A DNA stretch of 64,000 nt from Agromyces albus. Its GTDB lineage: Bacteria; Actinomycetota; Actinomycetes; Actinomycetales; Microbacteriaceae. The notes below the pieces were generated by a model. It searched no databases and was not told the origin of the DNA. It saw only the letters and a list, made by a program, of their open reading frames with translations. The translations under genes and the position numbers were made by a program. Location: positions 2,604,001 through 2,668,000 of the forward strand of contig NZ_JAUSWX010000001.1 in the NCBI RefSeq assembly GCF_030815405.1, in the 5' to 3' direction. Shown piece by piece: positions 18,101 through 26,414 of this stretch (positions are counted from its first letter, which is position 1; every line of letters begins with the position of its first letter).

Positions 18101-19279
18101 ATGGGCTGGAGCGTGGTGCTCGACGTGGTGCTCGTGCTGGTGTTCATCGGCGCGCTCGTGAACGGATACCGGTCCGGCATCCTCGGCACCGCCGCCGGGC
18201 TCGTCGGTCTCATCGCGGGTGGCATCGCCGCGTACTTCGTCATGCCGTGGATCACCGGCATCGTCCCGGTGCCCGAGTGGCGGGCGCCCGCGGCGATCAT
18301 CGCGGCGCTCGTGCTGCTCTCGCTCGGGTCGTGGCTCGGCGCCGTGGTGGGCAGCGCCCTGCGGCACGGCGCGCGAGCGGTGAAGCTCGGAGTCCTCGAC
18401 CGCGTGCTCGGCGCGATCGGCAACCTGCTCGTCACGGCCTTCGTCGTGGCGCTCGTCGGCTCGGGCGTCTCGGCGATGGGCGTTCCCGTGCTCTCGCCCG
18501 CGGTTGCGAGCTCGCGAGTCCTCCAGGTGCTCGACGACGTGACGCCGGCCCCTGCACGCACGCTCCTCGCCGAGCTCCGCACGGCCGCGCTCGGCGGCGC
18601 CATCCCGTGGCTCGTCGACGTGCTCGAGGCGCCCCGGGAGAGCCCCGAGTTGCCGACCGGCGTCATCGACGACGCGGAACTCGCCCGCGCGGCGGCATCC
18701 GTCGTTCGCATCACGGGCCCGGCCTTCGAGTGCGGGAGCAGCCTGTCGGGCAGCGGATTCGTCGTCGCCGAGAACCGGATCGTCACGAACGCCCACGTCG
18801 TGGCCGGCGTCACCGAGCCGATCGTCGAAGCACCCGGGCAACCGGCCGTCGAGGGGCGGGTCGTGGCATTCGACCCCGAGAACGACCTCGCGCTCATCGC
18901 GGTGGAAGGCCTCGCCACCCCGCCGCTCGCGATCGCCCAGCCCGCGGCCGGCGCTGACGTCGCCGTCGCGGGCTATCCCTTCGGCGGGCCGTTCGAGCTG
19001 CGACCCGCGCGCGTGATGTCGAGCGGGCCGGTCACCATCAACGAGGGCGGCAGCACCTCGACCCGCGACATCATGACGCTCGCCGCCGATGTCGACCACG
19101 GCAACTCGGGCGGTCCGGTGCTCACGCTCGACGGCGCCGTGGGCGGCGTCGTCTTCGCGAAGGCCGACTCAGTCGACAACGTCGGCTTCGCCATTCCGGT
19201 CACCACGCTCGCGCCGCTCGCGGCCGAGGCGCCATCGCTCAGCGCGCCGGTCGCATCAGGGTCGTGCGTGCCCGGTTAG
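18101..19279 (+). CDS. MarP-like membrane serine protease (CvpA domain plus trypsin-like domain)
   Basis: 392 residues from ATG at 18101; the much longer open frame to the left is antisense to the oxidoreductase gene. Residues 1-160 hold four hydrophobic segments of the CvpA/colicin V type. From about residue 190 follows a chymotrypsin-fold protease with His in TNAHVV, Asp in ENDLALIAV and Ser in GNSGGPV. Cysteines in FECGSSL and near the C-terminus (SGSCVPG) match the disulfide described for mycobacterial MarP, which protects against acid and oxidative stress and is about the same length. Location: membrane, protease outside. Confidence 0.9.
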   Translation: MGWSVVLDVVLVLVFIGALVNGYRSGILGTAAGLVGLIAGGIAAYFVMPWITGIVPVPEWRAPAAIIAALVLLSLGSWLGAVVGSALRHGARAVKLGVLDRVLGAIGNLLVTAFVVALVGSGVSAMGVPVLSPAVASSRVLQVLDDVTPAPARTLLAELRTAALGGAIPWLVDVLEAPRESPELPTGVIDDAELARAAASVVRITGPAFECGSSLSGSGFVVAENRIVTNAHVVAGVTEPIVEAPGQPAVEGRVVAFDPENDLALIAVEGLATPPLAIAQPAAGADVAVAGYPFGGPFELRPARVMSSGPVTINEGGSTSTRDIMTLAADVDHGNSGGPVLTLDGAVGGVVFAKADSVDNVGFAIPVTTLAPLAAEAPSLSAPVASGSCVPG

Positions 19280-19327
19280 CGACCGGCGGTCGCAGCACGA
19301 CGACGCGTCGCGCGGCATCCGGCCCGG

Positions 19328-20260
19328 CTATTCGGCACTGAAGCCCTCGAAGCGGATGCCCCAGCTCAACTGCCATTCCTCGCCCGGGTCGAGCCAGCGC
19401 AGTCCACGGCCCGAGTTGAACGCCTCAGCGGGCGCCGTCATCGGCTCGACGGCGATCGCGATGTCGCCCTCTTCTCCCGGGAACTGCCGTGTCGTGAACA
19501 CCTGCACGTAGTCGAACTCGTCGTCGGCCCAGATCGAGACGCTGCGACCGTCGGGCGCGGTGAGCGTGTGCAGCACCTGGCCGTCTTCGCTCGCGAGCTC
19601 GCCGAACGCGTCGTCGAGCGAGAGCTCGCCGACCGGGCGACCCTCGCGGAAATCCCACTCGGTGCCGTCGACCGGCACCTCGCCGGTGGGCAGCAGGCGC
19701 TCGTCGACCTCGATGTGGCTCGCGGCGTCGAGCCGCAGCGTGAGGTCGCGCGTCGGCACATCGCCGATCTTCACGTAGGGGTGGGTGCCGATCGCGACGG
19801 GCGCGGGCTCGGCGCCGAGGTTCTCGACGAAGTGCGTGACCCGCAGTCCGTCGGCCACGAGCTCGTAATGCACGGCCGTTCCGAGGAGGAACGGGTACCC
19901 GAGCTGCGGGTAGATCGTCGCCGAGAGGGTCACCGAGTCGCGTTCGCGGGCGATCGGCTTGTACTCGGTGTACCGCAGCAGGCCGTGGATGGCGTTGTTG
20001 CGCGCGGGCTCGGTGATCGCGAGCTGGTGCTCTTCGCCCTCGTGACTCCAGCGGCCGTCGCGGATGCGGTTCGGCCACGGTACGAGCACGATGCCGGCGC
20101 CCATGGGCGGGGACTGGTCTTCGGCGAACTCGGGCACGAGATCGATGCCGTTGATGCTGAGCGAGCGGATGCCGGCGGCGACGGCGGTGATGGTCGCACG
20201 CACCTCCCCGCTCGAGGTCGAGGTCTCGAGGGCGAACTGCTCGCCCGTGGGAAGGGTCAT
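19328..20260 (-). CDS. Aldose 1-epimerase (galactose mutarotase) family protein
   Basis: 310 residues. Family landmarks are VPWPNRIRDGRW, the catalytic His in NAIHGLLRYTEY, GTHPYVKIGD, and the C-terminal VQVFTTRQFPGEEG leading to EPMTAPAEAFNSG. It interconverts alpha and beta anomers of hexoses. Its ATG overlaps the regulator stop (ATGA), so both form one operon divergent from galT-galK. This context supports galactose as substrate. Confidence 0.9.
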   Translation of the reverse strand: MTLPTGEQFALETSTSSGEVRATITAVAAGIRSLSINGIDLVPEFAEDQSPPMGAGIVLVPWPNRIRDGRWSHEGEEHQLAITEPARNNAIHGLLRYTEYKPIARERDSVTLSATIYPQLGYPFLLGTAVHYELVADGLRVTHFVENLGAEPAPVAIGTHPYVKIGDVPTRDLTLRLDAASHIEVDERLLPTGEVPVDGTEWDFREGRPVGELSLDDAFGELASEDGQVLHTLTAPDGRSVSIWADDEFDYVQVFTTRQFPGEEGDIAIAVEPMTAPAEAFNSGRGLRWLDPGEEWQLSWGIRFEGFSAE

Positions 20261-21144
20261 GGATCCACTCTAGGGTCTCGGGCGAGCACCGAGAGTCCGG
20301 CATCCTCGAGCTCGGCGACGAGTGCCACGGGTGCCCAGGCATCCGTCACGAGCGCGTCGAAGGCATCGATCGGCGCGACTCGGCCGAGATGCACCTCGCC
20401 GAGCTTCGAGCCGTCGGCCACGACGATCGAGCGGGCCGCGGAGCGGAGCATGAGTGCCTTGACCGCAGCTTCGGGCAGGTTCGCGTTCGTCACGCCGTGC
20501 ACGGGGTCGACGCCGTTGCAGCCGATGAACGCGAGGTCGACGTGCACCTCGTCGAGCATGGAGCTCGCGAGCGGATGCACGAGCGAGTGCTGCTTCGGGC
20601 GCAGCGTGCCGCCCGTGACCACGACGGTGAATCGCGGGATCTCGTCTTCGAGCTCGAGGGCGATCGAGAGACCGTTCGTGAACACGGTGAGATCTTCGAG
20701 GTCGGTGCGAGCGCGCAGCGCCCTGGCGATCTGCAGCGTCGTCGTGCCGACGTCGAGGATGATGCTCTGCCCACTGCGCACGAGCGAGGCGGCGTACTCG
20801 CCGATCTGCCGCTTCGGCTCGACGGATGCCGCGAGCGCCTCTTCGAAGCTCGGCTCGCGTTCGGGGCGCTCCGCCTCGAGCTGCGACGACACGGGCACCG
20901 CGCCGCCGTGGACGCGGCGGATGCCGCCCTGCCGTTCGAGTGCATCGAGGTCGGCCCTCGCGGTGACGGGAGTCACGCCGAAGGCGTCGCTGAGCTCGGC
21001 GACACGCACGAACCCGCGCTCTGCGACGAGGGCGAGGGCGAGCTCGCGCCGGCGCGGCGCGTCGAGCGCGACCCGCACATCGGCGCGAATGCGGGCCTCG
21101 CCGACCCTGATTCGCGCGACGTCGACGTATTCGTCTCCAGCCAT
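20257..21144 (-). CDS. DeoR/GlpR-family transcriptional regulator of the gal locus
   Basis: 295 residues. The DeoR HTH lies in RRRELALALVAERGF, RVAELSDAFGVTPVTARADLDALE and RRVHGGAVPV. The effector domain has ILDVGTTTLQIARAL, VFTNGLSIALELE, FIGCNGVDPVHGVTN and SIVVADGSKLGEV, typical of sugar-phosphate sensing members. The N-terminus is about 30 residues longer than usual, so a later start is possible; however GAGAAT lies exactly 6 nt before the ATG and TTGCAA 17 nt further up. It probably represses itself and galT-galK through the repeats at 21173-21209. Confidence 0.85.
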   Translation of the reverse strand: MAGDEYVDVARIRVGEARIRADVRVALDAPRRRELALALVAERGFVRVAELSDAFGVTPVTARADLDALERQGGIRRVHGGAVPVSSQLEAERPEREPSFEEALAASVEPKRQIGEYAASLVRSGQSIILDVGTTTLQIARALRARTDLEDLTVFTNGLSIALELEDEIPRFTVVVTGGTLRPKQHSLVHPLASSMLDEVHVDLAFIGCNGVDPVHGVTNANLPEAAVKALMLRSAARSIVVADGSKLGEVHLGRVAPIDAFDALVTDAWAPVALVAELEDAGLSVLARDPRVDP

Positions 21145-21150
21145 ACCGGC

Positions 21151-21220
21151 ATTCTCCGGCCTCGCTGGCCGCTTTGCAATACGAAACCCAGTTGTTTGCG
21201 AAACGAAAGGCGCGTATCAT
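21151..21220. promoter_or_regulatory. Divergent gal promoters with a two-copy 15-nt operator
   Basis: TTTGCAATACGAAAC (21173-21187) and TTTGCGAAACGAAAG (21195-21209) are direct repeats differing at 3 of 15 positions, spaced 22 nt (two helix turns). The galT promoter is TTGTTT (21192-21197), 17 nt, TATCAT (21215-21220), then 6 nt to GTG. On the minus strand TTGCAA (21174-21179), 17 nt, GAGAAT (21151-21156), 6 nt to the regulator ATG. Each -35 falls in or at the edge of one repeat, so a repressor bound there would block both genes. Confidence 0.75.
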
Positions 21221-21226
21221 CGCGGC

Positions 21227-22396
21227 GTGGCCGACCCGAACGAGACCGCCGACGCGGCATCCGTCCCCATCACCGACCCTCGCATCGAGGTGCGTCGCAG
21301 CACCCTGGCCGACGGCCGCGAGCTCATCTACTTCGACGACGCCGACACGACGCTGCCGCCCGAACGCGGCATCGACGAGCGAGCGCTCGATCCTCGACCC
21401 GCCACCGCGCACATGCGGCAGGATCCGCTCACCGGCGAATGGATCTCGATCGCCGCCGCCCGGCAGAACCGGGTGTTCCTGCCCCCTGCCGATCTCGATC
21501 CGCTCGCGCCGCAGCGCGAGGGCAACCCTTCAGAGATCCCGAGCGCGTACGACGTGGCCGTGTTCGAGAACCGTTCGCCGTCGTTCGGGCCCGAGCTCGC
21601 GGCCGACGGCACGGATGCCGCGAGCGCCGCCGCCCTCGCCGAGCTCCGCAGCGTCGGGCTCGAACGCACTCGCACGTCGATCGGCCGGTGCGAGGTCGTG
21701 TGCTTCAGCCCAGAGCACGAGGGCTCCTTCGGCACCCTCACGGTCTCGCGCGCCCGCACGGTGATCGAGGCATGGGCCCAGCGCACGGCCGCGCTGTCGG
21801 CGCTGCCCGGCGTCGAGCAGGTCTTCCCGTTCGAGAATCGCGGGAAGGAGATCGGCGTGACGCTCGGGCACCCCCACGGCCAGATCTACGCCTACCCCTA
21901 TGTGACGCCGCGCACCCAGCGACTCCTCGACTCGGTCGAGGCCTACGGGCCGACGCTCTTCGCCGACCTCCTCGAGCGGGAGCGGAACGGGCCGCGAGTG
22001 CTCATCACGGGCGAGCACTGGACGGCGTTCGTGCCGTTCGCGGCACGCTGGCCCATCGAGGTGCACCTGCTCCCCCACCGTCACGTGCCCGACTTCGCGG
22101 CGACGAGCCTCGCCGAGCGCGACGAGCTCGCCGAGCTCTACCTGCGGCTGTTGCGCGGTGTCGACGCGCTCTACGACACGCCCACGCCGTACATCGCGGC
22201 GTGGCACCAGGCGCCCGTGCACGAGCGACGCGACGACGTGCGGCTCATGCTGCAGCTCACGAGCCCTCGCCGCGCCGCCGACAAGTTGAAGTACCTCGCC
22301 GGCTCGGAGGCCGCGATGGGGGCATGGATCGGGGATGTCACTCCTGAGTCGCAAGCTGAGGCGCTGCGCGCCGCAATCGGAAGGGTCCAGGTATGA
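21227..22396 (+). CDS. galT: Galactose-1-phosphate uridylyltransferase
   Basis: 389 residues from GTG at 21227, chosen from the promoter spacing and the divergent regulator. The active-site HPHGQIYAY is intact, and QDPLTGEWISIAAARQNR, FENRSPSF and AAWHQAPVH fit the family. It transfers UMP from UDP-glucose to galactose-1-P (Leloir pathway). The start is probably leaderless. It overlaps galK by 4 nt. No galE is in the window. Confidence 0.95.
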   Translation: MADPNETADAASVPITDPRIEVRRSTLADGRELIYFDDADTTLPPERGIDERALDPRPATAHMRQDPLTGEWISIAAARQNRVFLPPADLDPLAPQREGNPSEIPSAYDVAVFENRSPSFGPELAADGTDAASAAALAELRSVGLERTRTSIGRCEVVCFSPEHEGSFGTLTVSRARTVIEAWAQRTAALSALPGVEQVFPFENRGKEIGVTLGHPHGQIYAYPYVTPRTQRLLDSVEAYGPTLFADLLERERNGPRVLITGEHWTAFVPFAARWPIEVHLLPHRHVPDFAATSLAERDELAELYLRLLRGVDALYDTPTPYIAAWHQAPVHERRDDVRLMLQLTSPRRAADKLKYLAGSEAAMGAWIGDVTPESQAEALRAAIGRVQV

Positions 22397-23550
22397 GCGA
22401 GGTCGCCGAGGCGATGCACGGATTCGCCGAGTGGTTCGGACGCCCACCCATCGGCACGTGGTCAGCACCCGGCCGCGTCAACCTGATCGGCGAGCACACC
22501 GATTACAACGACGGGTTCGTATTCCCGTTCGCGATCGACCGGCGCACGGCGGTGGCCCTCGGCGATCGTGACGACCGCGTCCTCCGCGTCGCCTCGAGCT
22601 TCGCCGCCGAGCCCGTCGAGATCCACCTCGACGAGCTCGCGCCCGAGGCGCTGAGCGGTTGGGCGGCGTATCCCCTCGGCGTCGCCTGGGCCCTCGGCGA
22701 GTTCGGCGCCGACCTCGAGCACGTGCGCGGCGTAGACCTGTACCTGAGTTCTCGCGTGCCGGTCGGAGCTGGACTCTCCTCGTCGGCCGCGATCGAGTCT
22801 GCCGTCGCGCTCGCACTCGACGAGCACTGGGGTCTCGGGTTCGACCGGCCCACGCTCGCGAAGGTCGGCCAGCTCGCCGAGAATCGCGTCGTCGGCGCGC
22901 CGACGGGCATCATGGACCAGTCGGCGTCGCTCCTCGGCGAGGCCGACGCCGCCGTCTTCCTCGACTGCCGGAGCCTCGACGCCGACGTCATCCCGCTCGG
23001 GTTCGAGACCGACGGGCTCTCGCTCGTGGTCATCGACGTGCGCGTCGAGCACGCGCACGCCTCCGGCGGGTACGCGGCGCGGCGCGCCTCGTGCGAAGCC
23101 GGAGCGCGCGCGCTCGGGGCCGAGTCGCTGCGCGATGTCCATCCCGACGATCTCGCTCGCGCCGAGGTGCTGCTCGACGACGAGACGTTCCGCCGTGTTC
23201 GCCACGTCGTCACCGAGAACCAGCGTGTGCTCGACACCGTGCGCACCCTTCGGGAAGACGGCCCTGGCGCGATCGGGCCGTTGCTCGACGCCTCGCACGT
23301 CTCGATGCGCGACGACTTCGAGATCTCGGTGCCCGAGCTCGATCTCGCGGTCGAGACCGCGCAGGCACACGGCGCGATCGGCGCGCGCATGACGGGCGGC
23401 GGCTTCGGCGGCTCCGCGATCGCGCTCGTGATCGACGGGCTCGTGCCGGTCGTGACGCGTGAGGTGCTCGCCGCGTTCGCCGAGCGAGGCTATCGCGAGC
23501 CCGCCGTGTTCACCGTGCGCCCGAGCCAGGGTGCACGGCGCGACGCATAA
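22393..23550 (+). CDS. galK: Galactokinase
   Basis: 385 residues from ATG at 22393 within the galT stop (ATGA). GHMP-kinase motifs are clear: PGRVNLIGEHTDYNDG near the N-terminus, VPVGAGLSSSAAIESAV as the phosphate loop, MDQSASLLG, and the C-terminal ARMTGGGFGGSAIAL. It phosphorylates galactose at C1 for GalT. Length is normal. Regulation is through the divergent DeoR-type repressor. Confidence 0.96.
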   Translation: MSEVAEAMHGFAEWFGRPPIGTWSAPGRVNLIGEHTDYNDGFVFPFAIDRRTAVALGDRDDRVLRVASSFAAEPVEIHLDELAPEALSGWAAYPLGVAWALGEFGADLEHVRGVDLYLSSRVPVGAGLSSSAAIESAVALALDEHWGLGFDRPTLAKVGQLAENRVVGAPTGIMDQSASLLGEADAAVFLDCRSLDADVIPLGFETDGLSLVVIDVRVEHAHASGGYAARRASCEAGARALGAESLRDVHPDDLARAEVLLDDETFRRVRHVVTENQRVLDTVRTLREDGPGAIGPLLDASHVSMRDDFEISVPELDLAVETAQAHGAIGARMTGGGFGGSAIALVIDGLVPVVTREVLAAFAERGYREPAVFTVRPSQGARRDA

Positions 23551-23614
23551 CGGCGGCGAGCAGTCAGGGGTCGCATCGGCACGCGCAGTCGTCGATGCAG
23601 CCGCGGCTCTCCCA

Positions 23615-23985
23615 CTACCCATCGAGGCAGGTGCACTCGACTTCGAATAGGGCCACCGCCAGGTGTCGCGCGTGCCGGAGGCGTTCGGCGTTGTCGCGGA
23701 GTACGTCCTCGGGACCGGAATGACCTCGACCCCGTCTCGATCGAGGACGGCGATGCGCATCTCGGCGAGCGCCAAGATCTTTCCCAGCAGCAGAAGGTCG
23801 ACCCGGCGTCGCGACGACTCGATGCGAGCCACCTGTGACTGGTCGAGGCCAAGCGCGACCCCGAGCTCCCGCTGGCTCAAATCGCATATCCGCCGCACGC
23901 GCATCACGATTCCAGGCACATCGATCTCGGCGGCATCGACGCGGTCGAGCCCCTGCCGTCTAACGCCGTGCTGCTCCCGCCGCAT
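23615..23985 (-). pseudogene. Helix-turn-helix (Xre-like) protein gene with an internal frameshift
   Basis: The first frame (from ATG at 23985) reads GIVMRVRRICDLSQRELGVA and LDQSQVARIESSRRRVDLLLL, a clear HTH of short actinobacterial regulators, up to about VEVIPVP. The family-like continuation EDVLRDNAERLRHARHLA is in another frame and ends at the TAG at 23615. Adding one base in the C-run near 23709-23713 would restore one protein of about 120 residues. It is either a recent inactivation or a base-calling error. A TAGGGT hexamer lies 8 nt before the ATG. Confidence 0.6.
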
Positions 23986-24040
23986 GCCGAGCTACCCTAT
24001 GCCATCGCGCAGGGGCGCGGCCATGCTACGCGGAGCGACG

Positions 24041-24535
24041 TCACGCGGATGCCTCGGGCGCCGGCTCGACGGGGCGCGGCGCGCCGCCCGTGATGCGCAC
24101 GAGCTCGTCGAAGGTCGTGGGGAACACCGTCTTCGCGTGGCCCGCGGCCGCCCACACGACGGGATACTCGGCGAGCTGCACATCGACGATCGTGCGCACC
24201 GGTGCCGGGTGACCGAGCGGTGCGACGCCGCCGATCACCTGCCCGGTGGCGTTCTTCACGGTCTCCTTCGACGCCCGTCGGATGACGCCACCGAGCTCCT
24301 CGCCGAGCCACTCGGTGTCGACGCGGTGCGATCCCGAGGTGAGCACGAGGATCGGCTCTTCGTCGATCGTGAACACGAGCGAGTTCGCGATCTGGCCGAC
24401 CTCGACACCGAGTGCGTCGGCCGCGAGCTGCGCCGTCGTCACGGCGTCGTCGAACCAGAAGATCTCAGGGCTGAGGCCGTGGCCGGCGAGAGCTTCGGCG
24501 ACACGGTCGACGGCGGGGTGGGAGGACTGGGCCAT
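24041..24535 (-). CDS. YbaK/EbsC-type aminoacyl-tRNA deacylase
   Basis: 164 residues. It has the YbaK/prolyl-tRNA-synthetase-associated fold: LGVEVGQIANSLVFTIDEEPILVLTSG, the Lys segment RRASKETVKNATG, and GGVAPLGHPAPV, the usual GG-P-GH loop. Members remove mischarged Cys or Ala from tRNA-Pro in trans. The start codon lies 6 nt after TAGGAT, so the mRNA is probably leaderless. Exact tRNA specificity cannot be told. Confidence 0.88.
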   Translation of the reverse strand: MAQSSHPAVDRVAEALAGHGLSPEIFWFDDAVTTAQLAADALGVEVGQIANSLVFTIDEEPILVLTSGSHRVDTEWLGEELGGVIRRASKETVKNATGQVIGGVAPLGHPAPVRTIVDVQLAEYPVVWAAAGHAKTVFPTTFDELVRITGGAPRPVEPAPEASA

Positions 24536-24541
24536 GCACCG

Positions 24542-24547
24542 ATCCTA
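24542..24547 (-). promoter_or_regulatory. -10 element TAGGAT, leaderless start of the YbaK-like gene
   Basis: Minus strand TAGGAT, 6 nt (CGGTGC), then ATG at 24535. Confidence 0.55.
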
Positions 24548-24585
24548 CGATCGGGCGGAGACCGTCGGCGCGAAGGAATCACCCG

Positions 24586-25110
24586 CTAGAAGGCCATCCC
24601 GCCGCCCGATACGTAGATCGGATCCTCGCCGATCCTGATCGTGACGCGCCGTCGGCGCCGTCGCCCACATGACGCGAAGGGCGCCGCCCGAGGCATCCGT
24701 GAACACGAGTGAATAGGCACCCTGCGGCACGGAGTCGCGACGATCGAAGACGCGATTCTGGAGCTGGCGCGTGAGCACCGCCATCGTCGTGAATGCGGGC
24801 TTCGGAGCGAGCACGCCCGACTGCGAGGAGGGATTGCGCACGAGCCCGAAGTTGGCCTCGGGGTTCTGCGGGTCGTTCCAGTCGTCGAGCAGGTCGTACA
24901 CCATGTAGGCGTCGACGCCTGGGGCTCGTGGACCGAAGGCGACGCCGGGCGCGCGGATGCGGATTCGCTCGCGACGAGAGCCAACGCGCCTCCGCCCGTG
25001 AGGAGCGCGACAACCGCGGCGACGGCCACGACGATGCGCTGATCGGAGCGCCGCGCTCCCGCCGCAGCACCTGGGATGCCCCGATGCGTTCGCGCTCGAT
25101 TCGCCCCCAT
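24586..25110 (-). pseudogene. Remnant of a secreted glycoside hydrolase gene (internal deletion plus frameshifts)
   Basis: The ATG at 25110 starts a signal-peptide-like N-terminus (RRSDQRIVVAVAAVVALLTG and following Ala-rich part). After only about 50 residues a second frame carries the end of a TIM-barrel glycosidase: VDAYMVYDLLDDWNDPQNP, EANFGLVRNPSSQSGVLAPK and PAFTTMAVLTRQL. The final RVTIRIGEDPIYVSGGG, the usual last strand, is back in the first frame. Thus most of the catalytic domain is missing and at least two frameshifts are present. The family (GH5/GH39-like) is a guess from the C-terminal style. It abuts the divergent permease gene. Confidence 0.65.
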
Positions 25111-25114
25111 GCAC

Positions 25115-25120
25115 TATCGT
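25115..25120 (+). promoter_or_regulatory. -10 element TATCGT, leaderless start of the APC permease
   Basis: TATCGT, 6 nt (GCGAGC), then GTG at 25127. This supports GTG over the upstream ATG at 25109, which overlaps this hexamer. Confidence 0.5.
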
Positions 25121-25126
25121 GCGAGC

Positions 25127-26410
25127 GTGACCCAGCCTTCCCTCGCCCGCCGCCTCGGACTCCGCGACGCCGTCGTGATCGGCCTCGCTGCGATGATCGG
25201 CGCCGGCGTCTTCGCCGCCTTCGCCCCTGCCGCGCACGCCGCCGGTGAAGGGCTTCTCGTCGGCCTCGCGATCGCCGCTTTCGTGGCGTTCGCGAATGCG
25301 AGCTCGACCGCCCAACTCGCGGCACGCTACCCCGAGTCGGGCGGCGCCTACCGCTACGGTCGCGAGCGGCTCGGCGAGTGGCCGGGATTCTTCGCGGGGT
25401 GGAGCTTCGTCATCGGCAAGACGGCGAGCTGCGCGGCCATGGCGATCACGTTCGCCGCGTACCTCGCTCCCCCAGGCTGGGAGCGGCCGCTCGCGGCGGC
25501 CGCGGTCATCGTGCTCGCGGCCGTCAACCTTCGCGGCATCACCCGCACGGCGCGCGTTGCCACGGTCATCGTGATCGGCGTGCTCGCCGTGCTCGTGCTC
25601 GTCGTCGTCGCCGGATCGACCTCCATGTTCCAAGGCGGCGCGCCGTTCGGCGCGGGTGATCTGCTCGCCGAGGGATGGCTCGGCATCCTGCAGTCCGCGG
25701 GGCTGCTGTTCTTCGCGTTCGCCGGCTACGCGCGCATCGCGACGCTCGGCGAGGAGGTGCGCGAACCGGCTCGCACGATCCCCCGTGCGATCGCGATCTC
25801 GCTCGGGATCACGGTCGTCGTGTACGCCGCGATCGGCACGGTCGCACTCGCCTCGCTCGGCGCCGACGGGCTCGCGGCATCCGGCGCCCCGCTCGTCGAC
25901 GTCGTCGAGGCCAACGGCTGGAACTGGGCCGAGCCGCTCGTGCGCCTCGGCGCCGCGGCGGCGGCCCTCGGCGCGCTGCTCGCCCTCATCGCGGGCGTCG
26001 GTCGCACGAGTCTCGCGATGGCGCGCGACGGCGAGCTGCCACGCGCGCTCGCGGCGGTGCATCCGCGGTTCCGGGTCCCCTATATCGCCGAGATCGCGGT
26101 GGCCGTCGTCATCGTCGTCGTCGTGCTCGCGGTCGACCTGCGCGGCGCGATCGGCTTCTCGTCGTTCGGCGTGCTGCTCTACTACTTCATCGCCAACGCC
26201 GCGGCGATCACCCAGCCGCGCGCCGACCGCCGGGTGCCGCGCGCACTCTCGGTGGCGGGGGCCATCGGATGCCTCGTGCTCGTCGTCACCCTGCCGCTCG
26301 TGTCGATCGTCGCGGGTCTCGCTGTGCTCGCCGTCGGCGTGACGTATCGGCTCGTCTCGCGGGCCGTCCGCTCGCGACGCGGGGCCGAACCGAGCGGCCC
26401 CGTAGGCTGA
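25127..26410 (+). CDS. APC-superfamily amino acid permease
   Basis: 427 residues from GTG at 25127. About twelve membrane helices are visible. The first helix has the APC motif LRDAVVIGLAAMIGAGVFAAF, and QLAARYPESGGAYRYGRERLGEWPGFFAGW follows, the conserved consensus of helices 2-3. GYARIATLGEEVREPARTIPRAI is the cytoplasmic loop typical of the CAT/APA-type members. Substrate probably an amino acid or amine; not determinable. It is followed after 4 nt by the carbonic-anhydrase-like gene, which nevertheless has its own promoter-like hexamer. Confidence 0.9.
   Translation: MTQPSLARRLGLRDAVVIGLAAMIGAGVFAAFAPAAHAAGEGLLVGLAIAAFVAFANASSTAQLAARYPESGGAYRYGRERLGEWPGFFAGWSFVIGKTASCAAMAITFAAYLAPPGWERPLAAAAVIVLAAVNLRGITRTARVATVIVIGVLAVLVLVVVAGSTSMFQGGAPFGAGDLLAEGWLGILQSAGLLFFAFAGYARIATLGEEVREPARTIPRAIAISLGITVVVYAAIGTVALASLGADGLAASGAPLVDVVEANGWNWAEPLVRLGAAAAALGALLALIAGVGRTSLAMARDGELPRALAAVHPRFRVPYIAEIAVAVVIVVVVLAVDLRGAIGFSSFGVLLYYFIANAAAITQPRADRRVPRALSVAGAIGCLVLVVTLPLVSIVAGLAVLAVGVTYRLVSRAVRSRRGAEPSGPVG
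26403..26408 (+). promoter_or_regulatory. -10 element TAGGCT, leaderless start of the gamma-carbonic anhydrase gene
   Basis: TAGGCT, 6 nt (GACGGG), then ATG at 26415. It overlaps the last codons of the permease gene. Confidence 0.45.
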
Positions 26411-26414
26411 CGGG

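Noticed and set aside
20389..22347. A 652-codon plus-strand frame across the regulator and galT
   Set aside because: It is Arg/His-rich antisense and out-of-phase translation. The two genes it crosses have clear family motifs in their own frames.
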